From Prevotella communis (GTDB lineage Bacteria; Bacteroidota; Bacteroidia; Bacteroidales; Bacteroidaceae): a stretch of DNA of 64,000 nucleotides. The notes under the pieces were generated by a model. The model had not been told where the DNA came from and did no database searches. It saw nothing but the letters and a program-made list of their open reading frames with translations. The stretch covers positions 3,162,001-3,226,000 of the forward strand of contig NZ_CP091792.1 of NCBI RefSeq assembly GCF_022024115.1, read 5' to 3'. Below are positions 1 to 8,343 of this stretch, one piece after another (the first letter of the stretch is position 1; every line of letters starts with the position of its first letter). Position numbers and translations under genes: made by a program.

Positions 1-659
1 TGTTTGCCGATGCCGATGACCTGTTTACGAAGGATGCCCTCGCCATGATGTACAGACTCATCAACGAGACAGGCGCCGACGAAGTGATTGGCACCTACGA
101 TGACCAGTACGGACAGCGCCACGACTCAGGACTGAGGGGCTGGGTGGAACCAGAGCATCTGATTCGCGACCTACTGGCCCTGCGCAGTCAGTTCTGCGTG
201 CTGTGGGGCATCATCTTCCGTCGTGAACTGCTGGAAGGTTGTCTGGGTACACCTCGTGAGGTCATTGAGCGCGAGGACTCGCTGATGCAGATAAAATGTC
301 TGATGAAACAGCCCAAAGTCTTTTTCACAGAACAGGCGGCCTATCTGCACTACGAAGATGTGCCTAACAAGCGCAAGGAGACGCTGGACTGGATTCGTAT
401 CTATGACGAGGAGTTGCGTCAGACGTTACAGCCGGAGTGGGCGCGCTACCATTCGGCTTTCGTGCATCATCAGATTAAGGTGTACGAGAAATTCATCGAC
501 AAAAAACAATTCCAGGTGCTCGATGCGTATTATCGCCCTCTGCGCCAACAACTTACCAACGATATTCCCTTCATGGACCGTATCGCCATCCAACTGCCGG
601 CACGTCTGGCTTATCTCTTGATTCATACTTACAAGACTCTGCTGAAATGGAAGAAATAA
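1..659 (+). CDS. Glycosyltransferase family 2, C-terminal part (5' end outside window)
   Basis: The reading frame is open from the window edge (frame from base 3), so the N-terminus is missing. The first visible residues, FADADD, look like the metal-binding DxD motif of GT-A family 2 glycosyltransferases, which transfer a sugar from a nucleotide-sugar in the cytoplasm to growing polysaccharide. The remaining 200 or so residues contain the motif EREDSLMQIK, resembling the usual ED general-base region of this family, and a basic helical tail. The next gene starts 13 bp inside this one, which indicates co-transcription. The ATG at 45 is internal, not the true start. Donor and acceptor cannot be told from the sequence. 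Confidence 0.85.
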   Translation, partial: FADADDLFTKDALAMMYRLINETGADEVIGTYDDQYGQRHDSGLRGWVEPEHLIRDLLALRSQFCVLWGIIFRRELLEGCLGTPREVIEREDSLMQIKCLMKQPKVFFTEQAAYLHYEDVPNKRKETLDWIRIYDEELRQTLQPEWARYHSAFVHHQIKVYEKFIDKKQFQVLDAYYRPLRQQLTNDIPFMDRIAIQLPARLAYLLIHTYKTLLKWKK

Positions 660-1684
660 AGAAATATCCAGCACAGAACGATGTGGCTGTGCTGCTCATC
701 ATTTTCTCTCGTACGGAGACACTGAAGCGCACCTTTGGTGCCATCCGCCAGTGCCGCCCCTCACGTCTGTTTATCTATCAGGACGGTCCTCGCAACGATC
801 AGGAAGCGCTGAAGTTGGAGGCTGCACGACAGATTGTGGATGACAGCGAGATAGACTGGGAGTGCGATGTGCAACGCAGTTACCACAACGAGAACTCTGG
901 TGCCTGGCTGTCGAACCATAAGGCTCAGACATGGGCATTCTCATTGGCAGATAAAGTAATTGTGTTGGAGGACGACTCCACGCCTTCATTGTCGTTTATC
1001 CCTTTCTGCAAGGAGATGCTCGACCGTTATGAGCACGATGAACGTATCACGATGATAGCTGGTTTTAATCATGAGGAACAGACGGATGCGCCCTACGATT
1101 ATCTCTTCACCACAGCCTTCAGCATCTGGGGATGGGCTTCATGGCGCAGGGTCTTTGAGCGTTGTGAGGTGGGTTACCCTATTGCTGATGATGCGTTCAA
1201 CATGCACCAGTTGGAGGCTTATGTAGCCAACAGGCACGAGGGTGGCAAGGAGATGCTGAAGAAGCTTTACAAGCACAAGGCTTCTGGCAATCCTATCTAC
1301 GAGACACTAATCTGGACGGCCTGCACACTGAATAGCGGACTGACCATCGTACCTACAAAGAACCTGATACACAATACAGCCGTGAGCGAGGAGTCGGCTC
1401 ATTTCCAGAGTTCACTGAACACGCTCCCCAAGGCGATGCAACGACTGCTCACCATGCCCAGTCATGAGCTGCAATGGCCTTTACGCCATCCAAAATATGT
1501 CATCGAGAATGTGGAATACAAGCGTCGCATCTATCGCATCATGGCATGGGGACACCCATGGGTGAAGATTGGTCGCTCTATCGAAGAACTGATACGCAAC
1601 CTGCGCTATGGCAACATGAAACAAATCAGGGAGGCTGTCAAACATAGGATTAGTAAGCTGACAGGGAGATACGATTATCAGTAG
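647..1684 (+). CDS. GT-A type glycosyltransferase (HlpA-like)
   Basis: A 345-residue protein. Residues 13-25 (VAVLLIIFSRTET) form the first beta strand of a GT-A nucleotide-sugar fold. VIVLEDDSTPS near residue 105 is the acidic DxD-like metal site, and GWASWRR follows near residue 163. This layout is seen in Bacteroidetes proteins often annotated as hemolytic protein HlpA-like and probably sugar transferases. Its start overlaps the upstream glycosyltransferase by 13 bp, so the pair is likely the end of a surface-polysaccharide operon. No signal peptide or membrane segment is visible, so it is likely cytoplasmic. The exact sugar is unknown. Confidence 0.75.
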   Translation: MEEIKKYPAQNDVAVLLIIFSRTETLKRTFGAIRQCRPSRLFIYQDGPRNDQEALKLEAARQIVDDSEIDWECDVQRSYHNENSGAWLSNHKAQTWAFSLADKVIVLEDDSTPSLSFIPFCKEMLDRYEHDERITMIAGFNHEEQTDAPYDYLFTTAFSIWGWASWRRVFERCEVGYPIADDAFNMHQLEAYVANRHEGGKEMLKKLYKHKASGNPIYETLIWTACTLNSGLTIVPTKNLIHNTAVSEESAHFQSSLNTLPKAMQRLLTMPSHELQWPLRHPKYVIENVEYKRRIYRIMAWGHPWVKIGRSIEELIRNLRYGNMKQIREAVKHRISKLTGRYDYQ

Positions 1685-1693
1685 TTCTTTTTT

Positions 1694-1758
1694 GGAGTTA
1701 AGGAGTCAAAGGAGTTAAGAAGTTAAGACGATAGACTTTTCAGGAGTTAAGACGATAG
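1694..1758. repeat. Dispersed repeat family B (GGAGTTAA units, GACGATAG end)
   Basis: Units of roughly eight bases, GGAGTTAA, repeat imperfectly, and the tract twice runs into GTTAAGACGATAG (ending near 1733 and 1758). The right-hand copy lies inside the 3' end of nadD and encodes its last residues and stop. A second locus of the same family is at 46705-46733. TTAA is palindromic, so both strands carry TAA stops. Confidence 0.75.
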
Positions 1759-2291
1759 TTTTTTTCTACGAGAGGGATGATACTATCAGGCACCAGCCCC
1801 TCGATACTTTCACCAGCACGCACACGCTGACGAATTTCCGTACTTGACACAGGAAGCAGAGGCACATTGATGGTGCCAGGATAGGACTCACGCGGATAGG
1901 CTATCACCTCGTGATGATCCATAATATCCTGCCAGTTGCGCCAACGCTGGAAATGAGCCCAGTTGTCGCCTCCTATCAACAACGAGAACTTGCAGTCAGG
2001 ATAGTCCTTGCTCAGATGCTTCAAGGTGTTCCAGGTATAAGAGGGTTTGGGCAAACGGAACTCATAGTCGCAGGCCTTCACGCCCTCAACACCCTCAAGG
2101 GCTTTCTGTGCCATCTCCAAGCGCAGATGGTCATCCAGCAAATCGGCATCATTCCGTTTCAACGGATTCTGGGGCGACACCATCAGCCATACCTCATCTA
2201 ACGCACATTGCCTCAGCACGGCCTGTGCTAAGGCAATGTGTCCGTTATGGATAGGGTTGAAAGAACCACCAAAGATACCGATTGACCTCAT
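1740..2291 (-). CDS. nadD: Nicotinate-nucleotide adenylyltransferase
   Basis: A 183-residue cytoplasmic enzyme that joins nicotinate mononucleotide and ATP to make deamido-NAD. The nucleotidyltransferase signature GGSFNPIHNGH is at residues 8-18 and the second ATP-binding motif SSTEIR at about 149-154. Length is normal. The start overlaps the stop of gmk by four bases (ATGA), so translation is probably coupled. The last residues (YRLNS) and the TGA stop are encoded by a copy of repeat family B, so the C-terminal tail may be a late addition. Third gene of yicC-gmk-nadD. Confidence 0.95.
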   Translation of the reverse strand: MRSIGIFGGSFNPIHNGHIALAQAVLRQCALDEVWLMVSPQNPLKRNDADLLDDHLRLEMAQKALEGVEGVKACDYEFRLPKPSYTWNTLKHLSKDYPDCKFSLLIGGDNWAHFQRWRNWQDIMDHHEVIAYPRESYPGTINVPLLPVSSTEIRQRVRAGESIEGLVPDSIIPLVEKNYRLNS

Positions 2292-2857
2292 CCCAGGAAC
2301 TCTTTGACGATTCTCAAGGTCTCCTGCTTGGCTGTCTCCAAGTCATCATTCACGATGATATGGTCAAACTGAGAAGCGAAGGTCATCTCGTATTCTGCCT
2401 TTGCCAGACGCTCGGCAATGGCTTCTGGTGTATCCGTAGCACGACCTTCCAGGCGTTTGCGCAACTCCTCAACAGAGGGGGGCTGGATAAACAGGCTCAA
2501 GGCCTCATCGCCATAATATTTCTTGATATTGATGCCACCTTTCACATCGACATCAAACACCACATTCTGTCCTTGGTTACGCTGGTTCTCCACCTGCTGT
2601 TTCAGGGTGCCGTAGAAGCGGTCCTGATAAACCTCCTCGTATTCCAGGAACTCATCGTTCTGAATCTTCGACTTAAACTCCTCTGGTGTCAGGAAGAAAT
2701 ACTCCACACCATTCTGTTCAGAGCCTCGTGGCGCACGACTGGTACACGAGATTGAGAAATAAAGCCTCAGCTCAGGATGCTCCTTCATCAGCCACTGCAC
2801 GATGGTTGACTTTCCACTACCCGAAGGCGCAGAAACAATTAACATTTTTCCTTTCAT
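2288..2857 (-). CDS. gmk: Guanylate kinase
   Basis: Phosphorylates GMP to GDP with ATP in the cytoplasm. The P-loop SAPSGSGKST is at about residues 9-18, followed by the GMP-binding segment SCTSRAPRGSE and the VEYFF/EEFKSKI region typical of the family. I place the start at the ATG at 2857 rather than the GTG one codon upstream, giving 189 residues, the usual size. The ATG overlaps the TGA of yicC, and its own stop overlaps the nadD start, so all three genes are tightly coupled. Confidence 0.96.
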   Translation of the reverse strand: MKGKMLIVSAPSGSGKSTIVQWLMKEHPELRLYFSISCTSRAPRGSEQNGVEYFFLTPEEFKSKIQNDEFLEYEEVYQDRFYGTLKQQVENQRNQGQNVVFDVDVKGGINIKKYYGDEALSLFIQPPSVEELRKRLEGRATDTPEAIAERLAKAEYEMTFASQFDHIIVNDDLETAKQETLRIVKEFLG

Positions 2858-3732
2858 CACAGCGCGTTCAATACTTGTTCCTTTATCTGCTCCAGCTCGT
2901 CCTTCATCTGCACCACGATGTTCTGCATCTCGGCCTGATTGGACTTAGAACCAGTGGTATTGATCTCGCGACCCATCTCCTGAGCAATGAAGCCAAGCTT
3001 CTTACCCTGTCCGTGACCATCACGCATCGTCTCGCGGAAATACTTCAGGTGGTTGGTCAGACGCTGTTTCTCCTCACTGATATCCAGTTTCTCGATATAG
3101 TAAATCAGTTCCTGCTCCAAGCGGTTCTTGTCATAATCCACACCAGGAATCTGCTGTAGTCCGTCAACGATACGCTGACGAATTTTCTCTACACGACTCT
3201 TCTCGAAAGGTTCAATCTCAGCCAGCAGACGTTCGATATTATCAATCTTCTCAGCAAACTTCTTCTCGAGCGCAGCACCCTCCTGCTTACGGAAATCCAC
3301 CAAGGCAGCAATGGCGCCCTCAACAGCCTTACGGGCAGCATCCCACTCCTCGTCAGTGAGTTCCTCCTGCTCTGTCTTGGACAGTACATCAGGCATGCGG
3401 GTCAGGGTGTACATCCAGTCCTCGGGCTCAGGGATACCCACCTTCGTAGCTACGTCCTTCAACTGATGGTAGTAGTTCTCCACGAGAGCGGCATTCACAG
3501 GCGTTGCATCCACTCCGGCCTCTTTCTCAATCCAGAGAGAGAAGTCCACCTTGCCACGCTCCAATGAGGCGGCAATCATCTGACGAATCTCCATCTCCTT
3601 CTCACGATAGAGTGGAGCAATACGCGTCTGCAGATCCAACTGCTTAGAATTGAGTGATTTGATTTCTGCGCTAATCTTCTTGTCCTTAAAAGCCACGACT
3701 ACCTTGCCGTAGCCTGTCATTGATTGTATCAT
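2857..3732 (-). CDS. YicC family endoribonuclease
   Basis: A 291-residue protein beginning MIQSMTGYGK, the hallmark N-terminus of the YicC/YloC family. The C-terminal half carries the conserved stretch around EQELIYYIEKLDISEE and the tail GREINTTGSKS. Family members in other bacteria act as endoribonucleases and are often neighbours of gmk, as here. First gene of the yicC-gmk-nadD operon, with a Bacteroidetes -7 box about 30 bp upstream on the minus strand. Likely cytoplasmic. Confidence 0.93.
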   Translation of the reverse strand: MIQSMTGYGKVVVAFKDKKISAEIKSLNSKQLDLQTRIAPLYREKEMEIRQMIAASLERGKVDFSLWIEKEAGVDATPVNAALVENYYHQLKDVATKVGIPEPEDWMYTLTRMPDVLSKTEQEELTDEEWDAARKAVEGAIAALVDFRKQEGAALEKKFAEKIDNIERLLAEIEPFEKSRVEKIRQRIVDGLQQIPGVDYDKNRLEQELIYYIEKLDISEEKQRLTNHLKYFRETMRDGHGQGKKLGFIAQEMGREINTTGSKSNQAEMQNIVVQMKDELEQIKEQVLNAL

Positions 3733-3762
3733 GTATCTTTATTTTATTTTTATTCTAGGCTG

Positions 3763-3770
3763 CAAAGGTA
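3763..3770 (-). promoter_or_regulatory. -7 promoter element of yicC-gmk-nadD
   Basis: TACCTTTG on the minus strand matches the Bacteroidetes -7 consensus TAnnTTTG and lies about 30 bp before the yicC start. No clear -33 element is visible. Confidence 0.6.
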
Positions 3771-3785
3771 CAAAAAAGAAGTGTA

Positions 3786-3820
3786 AAGTGGTGAGCGAAA
3801 AGTGAAAAATTTACTGCCGC
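3786..3820 (+). repeat. Repeat family A copy (AGTGAAA units plus ATTTGCTACCGC-like end)
   Basis: A degenerate copy (ending AATTTACTGCCGC) in the divergent gap between yicC and tsaB. Family A consists of AGTGAAA-type heptads followed by AAATTTGCTACCGC. Better copies are at 8211, 8298, 19547, 42347 and 45445. Confidence 0.6.
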
Positions 3821-3844
3821 TGCATAATTATTGCTAATTCATAA

Positions 3845-3874
3845 TTTGTTATTCATATTTTTTTCGTACCTTTG
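3845..3874 (+). promoter_or_regulatory. Promoter of tsaB operon
   Basis: TTTG at 3845-3848 and TACCTTTG at 3867-3874, 18 bp apart, fit the Bacteroidetes -33/-7 pattern. The tsaB ATG follows about 30 bp downstream, which supports that start. Confidence 0.75.
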
Positions 3875-3905
3875 CAAATCATATTATATAATAAGGTACA
3901 AAGCA

Positions 3906-4595
3906 ATGGCTTGCATACTACATATTGAAACAAGCACACAAGTGTGCTCCGTAGCTGTCTCTGAAGACTCGCACGTCATCTTCCAGCTGGAAGACCATAG
4001 CGGGCCAAATCATGCCGAGCGTCTGGGTTCCATGGTGGACGAGGCGCTCTCGTTTACTGATAATCATGCGATCCCGTTTGATGCTGTCGCCGTAAGTTGC
4101 GGCCCTGGCTCCTATACTGGTTTGCGTATTGGCGTCTCTATGGCCAAAGGCATCTGCTATGGCCGTAACCTGAAACTCATCGCCGTGCCCACACTGGAAC
4201 TGATGTGTGTGCCAGTATTGCTGCGCGAGATGGTGGAAGAGAACGCCCTTCTCTGCCCGATGATTGACGCCCGCCGCATGGAGGTCTATGCCGGCATCTA
4301 CGACCGTGCCCTGAAGGAGGTTCGTCCTGTAGGTGCTGATGTGGTGGACGCAGAGACCTACAAGCAGTGGTTGGATGAGCGTCCCGTGTATTTCTTCGGC
4401 AATGGTGCCGCGAAGTGCATGGGGACCATCAATCATCCCAATGCCCACCTCATCGAGGGTATCGAGCCATTGGCAAAATGGATGCAACCCCTGGCAGAAC
4501 GCCGTCTGCTGAACGGGCAGACCGAGGACGTGGCTTATTTCGAGCCTTTCTACCTGAAGGATTATGTGGCAAAAATGCCAAAGAAACTGATTTAA
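3906..4595 (+). CDS. tsaB: tRNA threonylcarbamoyladenosine biosynthesis protein TsaB
   Basis: A 229-residue member of the ASKHA fold that partners TsaD and TsaE to make the t6A modification of ANN-decoding tRNAs. It starts MACILHIETST, and the conserved motif CGPGSYTGLRIG lies near residues 64-75, as in TsaB orthologues. A longer frame opens at a TTG at 3831, but that codon lies upstream of the promoter -7 box, so the ATG at 3906 is chosen. First gene of a plus-strand run with DUF4290 and murA. The N-terminal phosphate-binding loop is degenerate, as is normal for TsaB. Confidence 0.94.
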   Translation: MACILHIETSTQVCSVAVSEDSHVIFQLEDHSGPNHAERLGSMVDEALSFTDNHAIPFDAVAVSCGPGSYTGLRIGVSMAKGICYGRNLKLIAVPTLELMCVPVLLREMVEENALLCPMIDARRMEVYAGIYDRALKEVRPVGADVVDAETYKQWLDERPVYFFGNGAAKCMGTINHPNAHLIEGIEPLAKWMQPLAERRLLNGQTEDVAYFEPFYLKDYVAKMPKKLI

Positions 4596-4599
4596 CACT

Positions 4600-5205
4600 A
4601 TGAACATACAAGGTTTAGACTACAACACTCAGCGTGAACTGCTGCAGATGCCTGAATACGGACGCGAGATTCAGCGGATGATAGACCATGCCGTCACACT
4701 CCCCACGAAGGAGGAGCGACTGCTCTGTGCAAAGACTATCGTGAAGCTGATGGAGACAAAGGTGCCACAGATACGTGAAAACAGTGGTTACGAGCAGACG
4801 CTTTGGGATCATCTGTATATCATGAGTCACAAGCAGCTGGATATTGACTGGCCCTACGATATCAGCGGGGCAGAGAAATTCCACGATAAGCCCCAGCCCA
4901 TGAAACTGCCTCAGAGTAATGTACGCCTGCGTCATTACGGCAAACTGGTCAGTGAACTGCTGGAGAAGCTCAAGGACATGCCGGAAGGTGGCGAACGCGA
5001 TGAGTTGATACGTCTGACAGCAAATCAGATGAAACGTGACCTGGTACAATGGGGACACGGTTCGATTGACGACGAGAAGGTTGCCGATGATATGGCGCGT
5101 ATGACTGACGGTGCCGTACAGCTGGACCTCAACAATTTCGTCTTCGAACGTATCAATATCAGCGAACCACAACAGAAGCGTTCATCTGGAAAGAAAAAGA
5201 AGTAA
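4600..5205 (+). CDS. DUF4290 family protein
   Basis: A 201-residue soluble, mostly helical protein of unknown function. Recognisable DUF4290 features are the opening LDYNTQRELLQMPEYGREIQ (residues 5-24) and the WDHLYIMS and FHDKPQ segments. The tail is lysine-rich (KKKK). The family is confined to Bacteroidetes and is regularly found directly before murA, as here, where the stop abuts the murA ATG. It lies 4 bp after tsaB. A link to cell-wall synthesis is inferred only from this position. No signal peptide or membrane segment is seen. Confidence 0.85.
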   Translation: MNIQGLDYNTQRELLQMPEYGREIQRMIDHAVTLPTKEERLLCAKTIVKLMETKVPQIRENSGYEQTLWDHLYIMSHKQLDIDWPYDISGAEKFHDKPQPMKLPQSNVRLRHYGKLVSELLEKLKDMPEGGERDELIRLTANQMKRDLVQWGHGSIDDEKVADDMARMTDGAVQLDLNNFVFERINISEPQQKRSSGKKKK

Positions 5206-6510
5206 ATGGCAGCATTCATTATTGAAGGAGGACATCCGCTAAGCGGAGAGATACAGCCACAGGGCGCCAAGAACGAGGCCCTGCAGGTGATTTGTGCAAC
5301 GCTGCTGACCAGCGAGAAGGTAACCATTCATAACATTCCGCAAATCAGGGATGTGATGACGCTCATCCAGTTGCTCAAGGATGTAGGGGTGAAGGTTGCT
5401 GCTGATGGCAACACCTACACCTTTCAGGCCGATGAACTGAATCTGGACTACCTCCAAAGCAATGAGTTCGTGCAGAAATGTGCACAGTTGCGTGGATCAG
5501 TCATGATGATTGGTCCGCTGCTGGCTCGCATGGGTAAGGCTACGATTGCCAAACCTGGCGGTGACAAGATAGGACGCCGTCGCCTGGATACGCATTTCCT
5601 GGGCTTCGAACGTCTGGGTGCACAGTTCCATCATGTGGCAGAGCGCGATGTCTATGAGATACAGGCCCAGCAACTCAAGGGCTGCTATATGTTGCTCGAC
5701 GAGGCATCTGTCACAGGTACTGCCAATATTGTGATGGCTGCTGTGATGGCCAAAGGCACCACAACGATTTACAACGCTGCCTGCGAGCCTTATCTGCAAC
5801 AGCTCTGCAAGATGCTCAACAAGATGGGTGCACGCATCAGCGGCATCGCCTCGAACCTGCTGACCATCGAGGGTGTAGACCACCTGAACGGTACAGAACA
5901 TACCATTCTGCCCGATATGATTGAGGTAGGCTCGTTTATTGGTATGGCAGCCATGGTGGGCAACGGCATCCGCATCAAGGATGTCTCTATCAAGGACCTG
6001 GGTATCATCCCCAACACATTCCGCCGCATGGGTATCACCATCAAGGAGGAGGGCGATGACCTCTATATCCCACAGATGCGCCACTACGAGATACAGTCGT
6101 TTATCGACGGCACCATCATGACGCTGGCAGATGCGCCCTGGCCAGGACTGACACCCGACCTGCTGTCTGTACTTATCACCGTGGCCACACAGGCACGCGG
6201 TTCTGTATTGGTACACCAGAAGATGTTCGAGAGTCGTCTGTTTTTCGTTGACAAGCTCATCGACATGGGCGCGCAGATTATCCTCTGCGACCCACATCGT
6301 GCCGTCATCGTTGGTCATGACCGCAAGCTGCAACTGCGCGGTGGACGTATGTCGAGCCCCGACATCCGTGCAGGTATTGCCCTGCTGATTGCCGCCCTGA
6401 GTGCAAAAGGTACCAGTCGTATTGATAATATTGAACAGATAGATCGCGGCTACGAGGATATCGAAGGTCGTCTGAATGCCCTTGGCGCGAAGATCACCCG
6501 TCTCCCTTAA
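5206..6510 (+). CDS. murA: UDP-N-acetylglucosamine 1-carboxyvinyltransferase (C-to-D type)
   Basis: Catalyses the first committed step of peptidoglycan synthesis, adding enolpyruvate from PEP to UDP-GlcNAc in the cytoplasm. At 434 residues it has the normal length and the QGAKNEALQ start region (residues 19-27). The active-site loop reads KPGGDKIGRRR: the residue aligned with the E. coli catalytic Cys115 is Asp at position 120 (codon GAC, 5563-5565). Other bacteria with this Asp are naturally resistant to fosfomycin, which alkylates the Cys. The ATG directly abuts the stop of the DUF4290 gene. A C-rich tract separates it from rimM. Confidence 0.96.
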   Translation: MAAFIIEGGHPLSGEIQPQGAKNEALQVICATLLTSEKVTIHNIPQIRDVMTLIQLLKDVGVKVAADGNTYTFQADELNLDYLQSNEFVQKCAQLRGSVMMIGPLLARMGKATIAKPGGDKIGRRRLDTHFLGFERLGAQFHHVAERDVYEIQAQQLKGCYMLLDEASVTGTANIVMAAVMAKGTTTIYNAACEPYLQQLCKMLNKMGARISGIASNLLTIEGVDHLNGTEHTILPDMIEVGSFIGMAAMVGNGIRIKDVSIKDLGIIPNTFRRMGITIKEEGDDLYIPQMRHYEIQSFIDGTIMTLADAPWPGLTPDLLSVLITVATQARGSVLVHQKMFESRLFFVDKLIDMGAQIILCDPHRAVIVGHDRKLQLRGGRMSSPDIRAGIALLIAALSAKGTSRIDNIEQIDRGYEDIEGRLNALGAKITRLP

Positions 6511-6548
6511 AGCCCATTAACCCCATTATCCCCATCCCCATATCCCCC
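6511..6548. repeat. C-rich short tandem tract (CCCCATTA-like units)
   Basis: Between the murA stop and the rimM start lies an imperfect tract of CCCATTAA / CCCCATTAT / CCCCAT units. It fills the whole intercistronic gap and ends at the rimM ATG, leaving no conventional ribosome-binding sequence. Confidence 0.6.
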
Positions 6549-7058
6549 ATGATTAGAAAGGAAGATGTCTACAAGATAGGTTGCATAGGAAAGGCACACG
6601 GCGTCAAAGGCGAGGTGTCATTCAATTTCGATGATGACGTGTTCGACCGTGTAGAGGCCGAATACCTTATTCTGGAGGTAGATGGTATCCTGGTACCATT
6701 CTTCATGGAGGAGTATCGCTTCCGCTCAGACAGCACCGCACTGGTAAAGTTCGAGGATATCGATACCCAGGAGCGTGCCCGCGAGCTGACCAATTGCGAC
6801 GTCTATTTCCCACGCGACCTTGCTGATGATGAAGAGGAAGTCCTCACCTACTCTTTCCTCGTGGGCTTTGGCATCATCGATGCCAGCACAGGCAAGAAGG
6901 TGGGCACCATAGCCAGCATCGACGAGAGCACACTGAATATCCTCTTCGAACTGGAAGACGGTACGCTGATACCTGCCAGTGAGGAACTGATAACTGACAT
7001 TGACAAAGATAATAAAACGATTACAATAGCCCTGCCTGAGGGCATCTTAGACTTATGA
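6549..7058 (+). CDS. rimM: Ribosome maturation factor RimM
   Basis: A 169-residue protein needed for maturation of the 30S subunit head through contact with ribosomal protein S19. The N-terminal RimM domain starts with IGCIGKAHGVKGEVSF (about residues 10-25), and the C-terminal PRC-barrel covers roughly residues 95-165. Length is normal. The last codon and stop overlap the dxr start by four bases, so the two are translationally coupled. Acidic composition is typical. Confidence 0.93.
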   Translation: MIRKEDVYKIGCIGKAHGVKGEVSFNFDDDVFDRVEAEYLILEVDGILVPFFMEEYRFRSDSTALVKFEDIDTQERARELTNCDVYFPRDLADDEEEVLTYSFLVGFGIIDASTGKKVGTIASIDESTLNILFELEDGTLIPASEELITDIDKDNKTITIALPEGILDL

Positions 7059-8230
7059 AAAGACAAATAGCCATTCTTGGCTCTACAGGAAGCATCGGCA
7101 CACAGGCCCTCGAAGTGATTGAGGAGCACAGCGACCTCTATGAGGTGTACTGCCTGACTGCTAATAATAAAGTGGAACTGCTGGCCGAACAGGCTCATAA
7201 ATTCAAGCCTGCAGCCATCGTCATTGCCAACGAGGCACGTTATGACGAACTGAAACAGCTGATGAGCGACATGCCCGACGTGAAGGTGTATGCTGGTGCA
7301 CGCGCCCTCGACGAGATTGTAGAGGCAGGTCCCATCGACATGGTACTCACCGCTATGGTGGGTTTCGCAGGACTGAGTCCTACCATCCACGCCATCAAGG
7401 CACACAAGACCATCTGCTTAGCTAATAAGGAGACACTGGTGGTGGCTGGTGAACTGATTTGTCAGTTGGCTATGGAGAACCACTGTTCTATCCTGCCTGT
7501 GGACAGCGAGCACTCAGCTATCTTCCAGTCGCTGGTAGGTGAAGACGAGAATCCCATTGATAAGATTCTGCTCACAGCCAGTGGCGGTCCCTTCCGCTTG
7601 AAGTCCATGGAGGAGATTGCCCACGTTACAAAAGCCGATGCCCTGCGTCACCCCACATGGGATATGGGTGCCAAGATTACCATCGACTCTGCTTCCATGA
7701 TGAACAAGGGTTTTGAGGTTATCGAGGCAAAATGGCTCTTTGGCGTTGATGCCAAGCAGATACAGGTACTGGTTCATCCACAGAGCATCGTGCACAGTGC
7801 CGTACAGTTTATGGACGGTAGTGTGAAGGCACAACTAGGCGTGCCCGATATGCGTCTGCCTATCCAGTATGCGTTCTCGTTCCCCAAGAGATTGCCGCTC
7901 AGTGGCGACAGACTAGATTTGTTTGCTGCACAGCATCTGGATTTCTTTGAGCCCGATTTGAAGAAGTTCCGCTGTTTGGCTATGGCCTACGAGGCCTTGA
8001 ACCAGGGAGGCAACATGCCCTGTATCGTCAATGCGGCCAACGAGATTGTGAACCGTGCCTTCCTGGAAGACCGTTGCGGATTCCTGCAGATGGGCGACAT
8101 CATTGAAGCCACCATGCAGCGCGCCACCTTCATCCAGAAGCCTACCTATGAGGATTATCTTCAGAGTGATGCAGAGGCACGTCGCATAGCAACAGAGTTG
8201 CTTAAGGGAAGAGTGAATAGTGAAAAGTGA
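7055..8230 (+). CDS. dxr: 1-deoxy-D-xylulose 5-phosphate reductoisomerase
   Basis: Second enzyme of the MEP isoprenoid pathway: converts DXP to 2-C-methylerythritol 4-phosphate with NADPH. The Rossmann motif GSTGSIG is at residues 9-15. The metal-binding VDSEHSAIFQ lies near 149, and the flexible-loop and active-site segment HPTWDMGAKITIDSASMMNKG near 205. Its 391 residues are normal. The final residues, about RVNSEK, and the TGA stop are encoded by a family A repeat that begins at 8211, so the extreme C-terminus is repeat-derived. ispD of the same pathway is at 22375. Confidence 0.97.
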   Translation: MKRQIAILGSTGSIGTQALEVIEEHSDLYEVYCLTANNKVELLAEQAHKFKPAAIVIANEARYDELKQLMSDMPDVKVYAGARALDEIVEAGPIDMVLTAMVGFAGLSPTIHAIKAHKTICLANKETLVVAGELICQLAMENHCSILPVDSEHSAIFQSLVGEDENPIDKILLTASGGPFRLKSMEEIAHVTKADALRHPTWDMGAKITIDSASMMNKGFEVIEAKWLFGVDAKQIQVLVHPQSIVHSAVQFMDGSVKAQLGVPDMRLPIQYAFSFPKRLPLSGDRLDLFAAQHLDFFEPDLKKFRCLAMAYEALNQGGNMPCIVNAANEIVNRAFLEDRCGFLQMGDIIEATMQRATFIQKPTYEDYLQSDAEARRIATELLKGRVNSEK

Positions 8231-8245
8231 ATAATTTGCTACCGC
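8211..8245 (+). repeat. Repeat family A, forward copy overlapping dxr stop
   Basis: Reads GAGTGAATAGTGAAAAGTGA and continues AATAATTTGCTACCGC. The dxr stop TGA (8228-8230) is inside it. An inverted partner at 8298-8334 could pair with it to form a long stem. Confidence 0.85.
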
Positions 8246-8297
8246 TATCCCTATACAAGAAATAAAGATAATAATTAACTAAACGAATAGAAAAAGT

Positions 8298-8334
8298 GCG
8301 GAAGCAAATTTTTCACTTTTCACTATTCACTTTT
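8298..8334 (-). repeat. Repeat family A, inverted copy before rseP
   Basis: The reverse complement reads AAAAGTGAATAGTGAAAAGT and then GAAAAATTTGCTTCCGC, nearly identical to the forward copy at 8211-8245. Together they form imperfect 35-37 bp inverted repeats around a 52-bp A/T-rich centre, and fill the dxr-rseP gap. Confidence 0.85.
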
Positions 8335-8343
8335 ATTTAAAAA

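Noticed and set aside
3831..3905. TTG start extending tsaB by 25 codons
   Set aside because: It is upstream of the -7 element, and the extra residues do not match TsaB proteins.
5497..6333. A 278-codon open frame on the minus strand opposite murA
   Set aside because: Wholly inside murA, His/Cys/Gln-rich composition typical of an antisense shadow, no promoter.
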